From contig NZ_CP071091.1 of the NCBI RefSeq assembly GCF_017301635.1, positions 773,001 through 837,000 on the forward strand: 64,000 nucleotides of DNA. The letters run 5' to 3'. Shown piece after piece: positions 60,444 to 64,000 of this stretch; position 1 is the first letter of the stretch, and every line of letters begins with the position of its first letter. The notes under the pieces were generated by a model that was given only the letters and a program-made list of their open reading frames with translations, was not told where the DNA came from and searched no databases. The position numbers and the translations under genes were made by a program. This stretch comes from Myxococcus landrumus (GTDB lineage Bacteria; Myxococcota; Myxococcia; Myxococcales; Myxococcaceae).

Positions 60444-61523
60444 ATGGTGGGGATGGATTTGGATTCGCCGCTCCCGGAGTCGTGGGAGGAAGCACGCGCC
60501 CGCCGGGAGCGGGACGCGGACCGCAATGAGCTGCTGCAATCACAGCTGGCGCGGCCCACCCGGATTGTCGCCATTGGAGGGGGGACGGGGCTGCCCATGG
60601 TGCTGCGGGGCCTGGCGCGGCGCGCGGCGCCGAAGCCCGGAGATCCCGGGGTGGACATCACCGCCGTCGTGGCGATGAGCGACGACGGGGGCAGCTCCGG
60701 CCGCTTGCGTCGGCTGCACGGGGCGCTGCCTCCGGGAGACATCCGCAACTGTCTGGTGGCGCTCGCGGGGGGGCGCAACGCGTTGAAGGAAGTGTTTCAG
60801 TTCCGCTTCGGCGGGGCGCGGGGGCTGGCCGGGCACGCGGTGGGCAACCTGCTCATCGCCGCGCTCGCGGAGCTCAAGGGCGACTTCCTGGAGGCGGTGC
60901 GCATGTCCGGGGAGCTCCTGGGCGCCCGGGGCCGGGTGTTGCCGTGCACACTGGAGTCGGTGCAGCTCGTGGCGCAGATGCACGATGACACGGAGGTCAT
61001 CGGCGAGCGCAACATCTGCCGGGCGCAGGGACGGGTGCGGCGTGTGTCGTTGAGTCCTCGCTCTCCGCCTCCGGTGGAGGGATTGCTGGAAGCTTTGTAC
61101 ACGGCGGACCTGGTGACCATTGGACCTGGGTCGCTGTACTCCAGTCTTCTGCCCAACCTGCTGGTGGATGGGGTGGCCCAGGCGTTGAGGGAGTCTCGGG
61201 CCTTGAAGGTCATGGTGGCGAACTTGATGTCCCAACCAGGCGAGACGGATGGGATGTCATGTCTGGACCACGTGCAAGCTGTTCGGAACCATGTGGGCCC
61301 GGTGTTGGACGCGGTGCTGGTGAACGGCACGGAGCCGTCACCGGAAGCCACGCGGCGTTATGGCAGACGTGGCTCGTTCGCGGTGTGTGTGGACACTCGA
61401 GAGCTGATTGCCGCGGGAGTGGTTCCCGTGCGGGCGGATCTCCTCAAGAGCGGGTCCAGGATTCGACATGACAGCCGCAAGGTCGCCGCTTGTCTTCTGA
61501 AGATGGCTCGCAGCGGCTTGTAG
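60444..61523 (+). CDS. exoF: ExoF, YvcK/CofD-like protein
   Basis: The 359-residue protein matches the YvcK (gluconeogenesis factor)/CofD fold: IVAIGGGTGLPMVLRGL near the start, VAMSDDGGSSGRLR, GALPPGDIRNCLVAL and the GPGSLYSSLLPNLL pattern. In other bacteria the family binds UDP-sugars or makes F420 precursors. Here it lies inside the exo operon, which points to UDP-sugar sensing for the coat. ATG 60444 has GGAGGGG upstream. Position matches exoF of M. xanthus. Confidence 0.88.
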   Translation: MVGMDLDSPLPESWEEARARRERDADRNELLQSQLARPTRIVAIGGGTGLPMVLRGLARRAAPKPGDPGVDITAVVAMSDDGGSSGRLRRLHGALPPGDIRNCLVALAGGRNALKEVFQFRFGGARGLAGHAVGNLLIAALAELKGDFLEAVRMSGELLGARGRVLPCTLESVQLVAQMHDDTEVIGERNICRAQGRVRRVSLSPRSPPPVEGLLEALYTADLVTIGPGSLYSSLLPNLLVDGVAQALRESRALKVMVANLMSQPGETDGMSCLDHVQAVRNHVGPVLDAVLVNGTEPSPEATRRYGRRGSFAVCVDTRELIAAGVVPVRADLLKSGSRIRHDSRKVAACLLKMARSGL

Positions 61524-61557
61524 CCACACCCATCCATCACCACCTTGGTTGCCCAAC

Positions 61558-62676
61558 ATGGAAGCAAGACAAAGCAAAACGGGGCCGCGCGTCGTCGAGG
61601 TGGGCGACCGGGCGGACTTCATGGCCCTGGAGCCGGAGTGGAACGCGTTGGTGGAGTCGACGTCCAACGAGGTCTTCTATCGGCATGAGTTCCTCCGCAT
61701 CTGGCTGGACAACTTCGCCCCCGGGGCGCGGTTGCGGGTGCTGACGCTGAGGGATGGGTCGGGGCGGTTGAGCGCGGCGCTGCCGCTGTGGGAGGAGCGG
61801 ACGTCGATGTATGGCGTTCCAGTGCGGCAGCTCTCCGGCGCGGCCAACGCACACTCCTGCCGCTTCGATGTGCTGGCGCGGGAGCCGGACGCGGCCGGGG
61901 CCATGTTCCTGTCTCATTTGCGCCAGCAGGGCGGCTGGGACGTGCTGCGGTTGACGGACGTGCCGGATGGGGGCGCGGCGTGGCGCCTGCACGCGGCGGC
62001 CGTCGCGGCGCGGATGCCCGTGGGGGCCTGGGAGTCGCTGCAATCGCCATACATCACCCTGCCGGCGAGCCGGGAGAAGTTCCAGGCGGCGCTGCAAGCG
62101 AAGTTCAAGGCGAACTGCCGGCGCCGGCGTCGCAAGCTCGAGGAGAAGGGCCAGGTCACCTTCGAGCGGGTGGACGGCGGGCTGGGGCTTGAAGGCACGC
62201 TGGAGGAAGGCTTCCTGCTGGAGCAGAGCGGCTGGAAGGGCGAGCGCGGCACGGCGATGGCGCAGGACTCCGCGACGCGCGGCTTCTACACGGAGCTGGC
62301 GCGGGATTTGGCCTACCGGGGGAAGCTGGCGCTGTACTTCCTGCGGCTGGACGGCAAGCCGGTGGCCTTCCATTTCGGCCTGGAGCACGGGGGGCGCTAC
62401 TTCCTGTTGAAGCCGGGCTACGACGAAGTGCTTCGCGAGTGCAGCCCGGGCCAGCTCCTGATGGAGGAGGTGGTGGGGACCTGCATCGACCGCGGGCTTC
62501 GCGAGTTCGACTTCCTGGGGCCGGACATGGTGTGGAAGCGGGACTGGACGGACCAGGCCCGGCGCCACACCTGGCTGTATGTCTTCAACGACTCCGCGTT
62601 CGGCCGGGCCCTGTGCGCGGCCAAGTTCCGGTGGAGTCCGGTGGTGAAAGAGGTGGTGGCGAGATGGACGCGATGA
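61558..62676 (+). CDS. exoG: ExoG, FemAB/GNAT-type transferase
   Basis: The 372-residue protein has the FemAB/GNAT-6 pattern: an N-terminal WNALVESTSNEVFYRHEFLRIW, a basic middle (FKANCRRRRRKLEEKG) and the closing acetyltransferase part LREFDFLGPDMVWKRDW. It likely transfers an acyl or aminoacyl group onto coat sugars, and in M. xanthus the corresponding gene is called exoG. The start at 61558 is chosen over the TTG at 61549. Its end overlaps exoH. Confidence 0.88.
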   Translation: MEARQSKTGPRVVEVGDRADFMALEPEWNALVESTSNEVFYRHEFLRIWLDNFAPGARLRVLTLRDGSGRLSAALPLWEERTSMYGVPVRQLSGAANAHSCRFDVLAREPDAAGAMFLSHLRQQGGWDVLRLTDVPDGGAAWRLHAAAVAARMPVGAWESLQSPYITLPASREKFQAALQAKFKANCRRRRRKLEEKGQVTFERVDGGLGLEGTLEEGFLLEQSGWKGERGTAMAQDSATRGFYTELARDLAYRGKLALYFLRLDGKPVAFHFGLEHGGRYFLLKPGYDEVLRECSPGQLLMEEVVGTCIDRGLREFDFLGPDMVWKRDWTDQARRHTWLYVFNDSAFGRALCAAKFRWSPVVKEVVARWTR

Positions 62677-63842
62677 CCCCGACGGGCCGGCTGTTCGTGC
62701 CGTCCTTGCCGACGCTGTGGCCCGCCATGTTGGTGTCCAAGCCGAAGCCGGGGGCGCTGCCTCCGTTCTCGTCGCCCAATGTCCGGTACTTCTACTTCGC
62801 CCGGAACGCGGTCTGGCTCACGGTGAAGATGCTGGGGCTGGACAAGGGCGAGGTGCTGATGCCCGCGTACCACCACGGGGTGGAGGTGGAGGCGCTGGTG
62901 GACGCGGGGGCCACGCCGCGCTTCTACCGGGTGGGCAGCCGGTGGGATGTGGACGTGGAGGACGTGGCGCGGCGCATCGGGCCGAAGACGAAGGCGCTGT
63001 ACCTGACGCACTACGCGGGCTTCCCGGGCCCGGTGGAGGCGATGCGCAAGCTGGCGGACCAGCACGGGCTGGTGCTCATCGAGGACTGCGCGCTGTCGCT
63101 CCTGTCGTCGGACGGGGCGGTGCCGCTGGGCACGACGGGGGACGTGGGCATCTTCTGTCTCTACAAGACGCTGCCGGTGCCCAATGGCGGCGCGTTGGTG
63201 GTGAACGGCTCGCGCTCGTACAGCCTGCCGGAGCCTCCTTCGCCGCCGTCCGCGTCGACGTTCAGCCACACGGTGTCCGCGCTGTTGCAGAACCTGGAGC
63301 TGCGCGGCGGATTCGTGGGCCGGACGCTGCGGGGCCTGGTGCGCACGGTGGGGCATGGCACGGTGAAGGCGGCGAGCATCGAGCGGGTGGCCACGGGCAC
63401 CCAGCACTTCGACCGCAAGCACGTGGACCTGGGGATGAGCCCGCTGACCCGGCGCATCGCGCTGGCGCAGGACCTGGAGTCCATCGTCGAGAAGCGGCGC
63501 CGCAACTACTTCTACCTGTTGGGGCGCCTGCGGGACGTGGTGCCGCCGCTGTTCAACCAGCTTCCACCGGGCGCGTGTCCGCTCTTCTATCCGATGGTGG
63601 TGCAGGAGAAGGCGGAGGTGCTGGCGCGCCTGCGGGCGAAGGGCATCGACGCCATCGACTTCTGGAAGCGGTTCCATCCCGCGTGTGACGCCGCGGCGTT
63701 CCCCGAGGTGGCGCAGCTGCGGCGGAGCATCGTCGAGATTCCGTGCCACCAGGACCTGACGCCCGAGGTGATGGCGGACGTGGCGTTGGTGGTTCGCGAC
63801 GCGGTGCGCGCGGAGCGGCGGACGAAGAAGCGCGCGGGTTGA
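62664..63842 (+). CDS. exoH: ExoH, DegT/DnrJ/EryC1-type aminotransferase
   Basis: The 392-residue protein is a PLP aminotransferase of the sugar type: NVRYFYFARNAVW, MPAYHHGVEVEAL, LYLTHYAGFPGPV and the IEDCALSLLS segment where the PLP Asp sits. The Lys position reads CLYKTLPVPNGGALV. It would add an amino group to a coat sugar. The start overlaps the exoG stop by 13 bases, so translation is coupled. M. xanthus exoH is the same. Confidence 0.88.
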   Translation: MDAMTPTGRLFVPSLPTLWPAMLVSKPKPGALPPFSSPNVRYFYFARNAVWLTVKMLGLDKGEVLMPAYHHGVEVEALVDAGATPRFYRVGSRWDVDVEDVARRIGPKTKALYLTHYAGFPGPVEAMRKLADQHGLVLIEDCALSLLSSDGAVPLGTTGDVGIFCLYKTLPVPNGGALVVNGSRSYSLPEPPSPPSASTFSHTVSALLQNLELRGGFVGRTLRGLVRTVGHGTVKAASIERVATGTQHFDRKHVDLGMSPLTRRIALAQDLESIVEKRRRNYFYLLGRLRDVVPPLFNQLPPGACPLFYPMVVQEKAEVLARLRAKGIDAIDFWKRFHPACDAAAFPEVAQLRRSIVEIPCHQDLTPEVMADVALVVRDAVRAERRTKKRAG

Positions 63843-63858
63843 GCGAGGAGACGGGCCT

Positions 63859-64000
63859 GTGATTCACGAGGATGAGCTGAAGCAGGGGCCGCGAATCGGA
63901 CCGCGGCTGGATGTGAGCGCCGTGGGCACGGTGTCCGCGATGGCCGGGATGCGCGCCGAATGGGACGCGCTGCTCGACGCGAGTGGCGCGGGGCCCTTCA
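63859..64000 (+). CDS. exoI: ExoI, start of a FemAB/GNAT-type protein (truncated by window)
   Basis: The first 47 residues are seen from GTG 63859 (GAGGAG upstream). The segment AEWDALLDASGAGPF matches the start of the FemAB-like family, as in exoG (WNALVESTSNEVFY). The rest is beyond the window. In M. xanthus this is the last exo gene, also a FemAB-type transferase. Confidence 0.75.
   Translation, partial: MIHEDELKQGPRIGPRLDVSAVGTVSAMAGMRAEWDALLDASGAGPF

Overview
The window is from a high-GC delta-proteobacterium of the myxobacteria, most likely a Myxococcus-type member of the Cystobacterineae. The evidence is the complete exoA-exoH locus plus the start of exoI (the spore-coat polysaccharide locus known from Myxococcus xanthus), many FHA, Ser/Thr-kinase, DUF4388 and NtrC-type regulators, a long RelA, and a dense, strongly GC-biased gene layout. 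This placement rests on gene content and protein recognition; no database search was run.

Layout. Positions 1-2.6 kb: the tail of what looks like a type VI secretion gene set (FHA scaffold and a lipoprotein). 2.7-4.8 kb: a lipoprotein alpha/beta hydrolase, a sigma-70-like gene broken by two frameshifts, and tRNA-Lys and tRNA-Glu. 5-10.4 kb: GreB-type factor, PIN-PhoH ATPase, DUF493 protein, a methyltransferase and a lipid-kinase-like protein. 10.8-14.2 kb: dnaK, an unknown protein and a DUF393 protein. 14.2-21 kb: a MoxR ATPase, VWA protein and PspA-like protein in series, facing a diadenylate cyclase, then a DksA-type factor. 21-25 kb: two FHA proteins flanking a Ser/Thr kinase, all three with an N-terminal zinc ribbon. 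25-30.4 kb: relA, ridA, a three-domain DsbA-like fusion and a TusA-like protein. 30.4-38 kb: an ABC exporter, a transpeptidase, a DUF4388 protein, a glutaredoxin-like protein, a degenerate GGDEF protein and an NtrC-type activator. 38-43.5 kb: an epimerase-acetyltransferase fusion, a two-gene caspase/surface-repeat operon and a TPR protein behind a structured leader. 43.6-47.2 kb: aromatic amino acid genes (a divergent DAHP synthase and two prephenate dehydratases). 47.2-49 kb: an ECF sigma, anti-sigma and Spy-like operon. 49-54.6 kb: an amino acid permease, an EVE protein, an SDR, a secreted RCC1 propeller and a tiny membrane protein. 54.8-64 kb: the exo operon behind a near-consensus sigma-54 promoter.

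How the parts fit. The exo operon encodes outer membrane export (ExoA, probably ExoB), chain-length control (ExoC) with a separate tyrosine kinase (ExoD), the priming sugar-phosphate transferase (ExoE), and precursor-modifying enzymes (ExoG, ExoH, ExoI). Much of the remainder is signalling and envelope maintenance: stringent response (RelA, DksA-like), c-di-AMP, FHA/kinase signalling, and MoxR-VWA-PspA. The least expected architectures are the caspase fused to a surface-repeat barrel, the triple DsbA protein, the zinc-ribbon FHA/kinase triad, and the RHA variant of the diadenylate cyclase active site.
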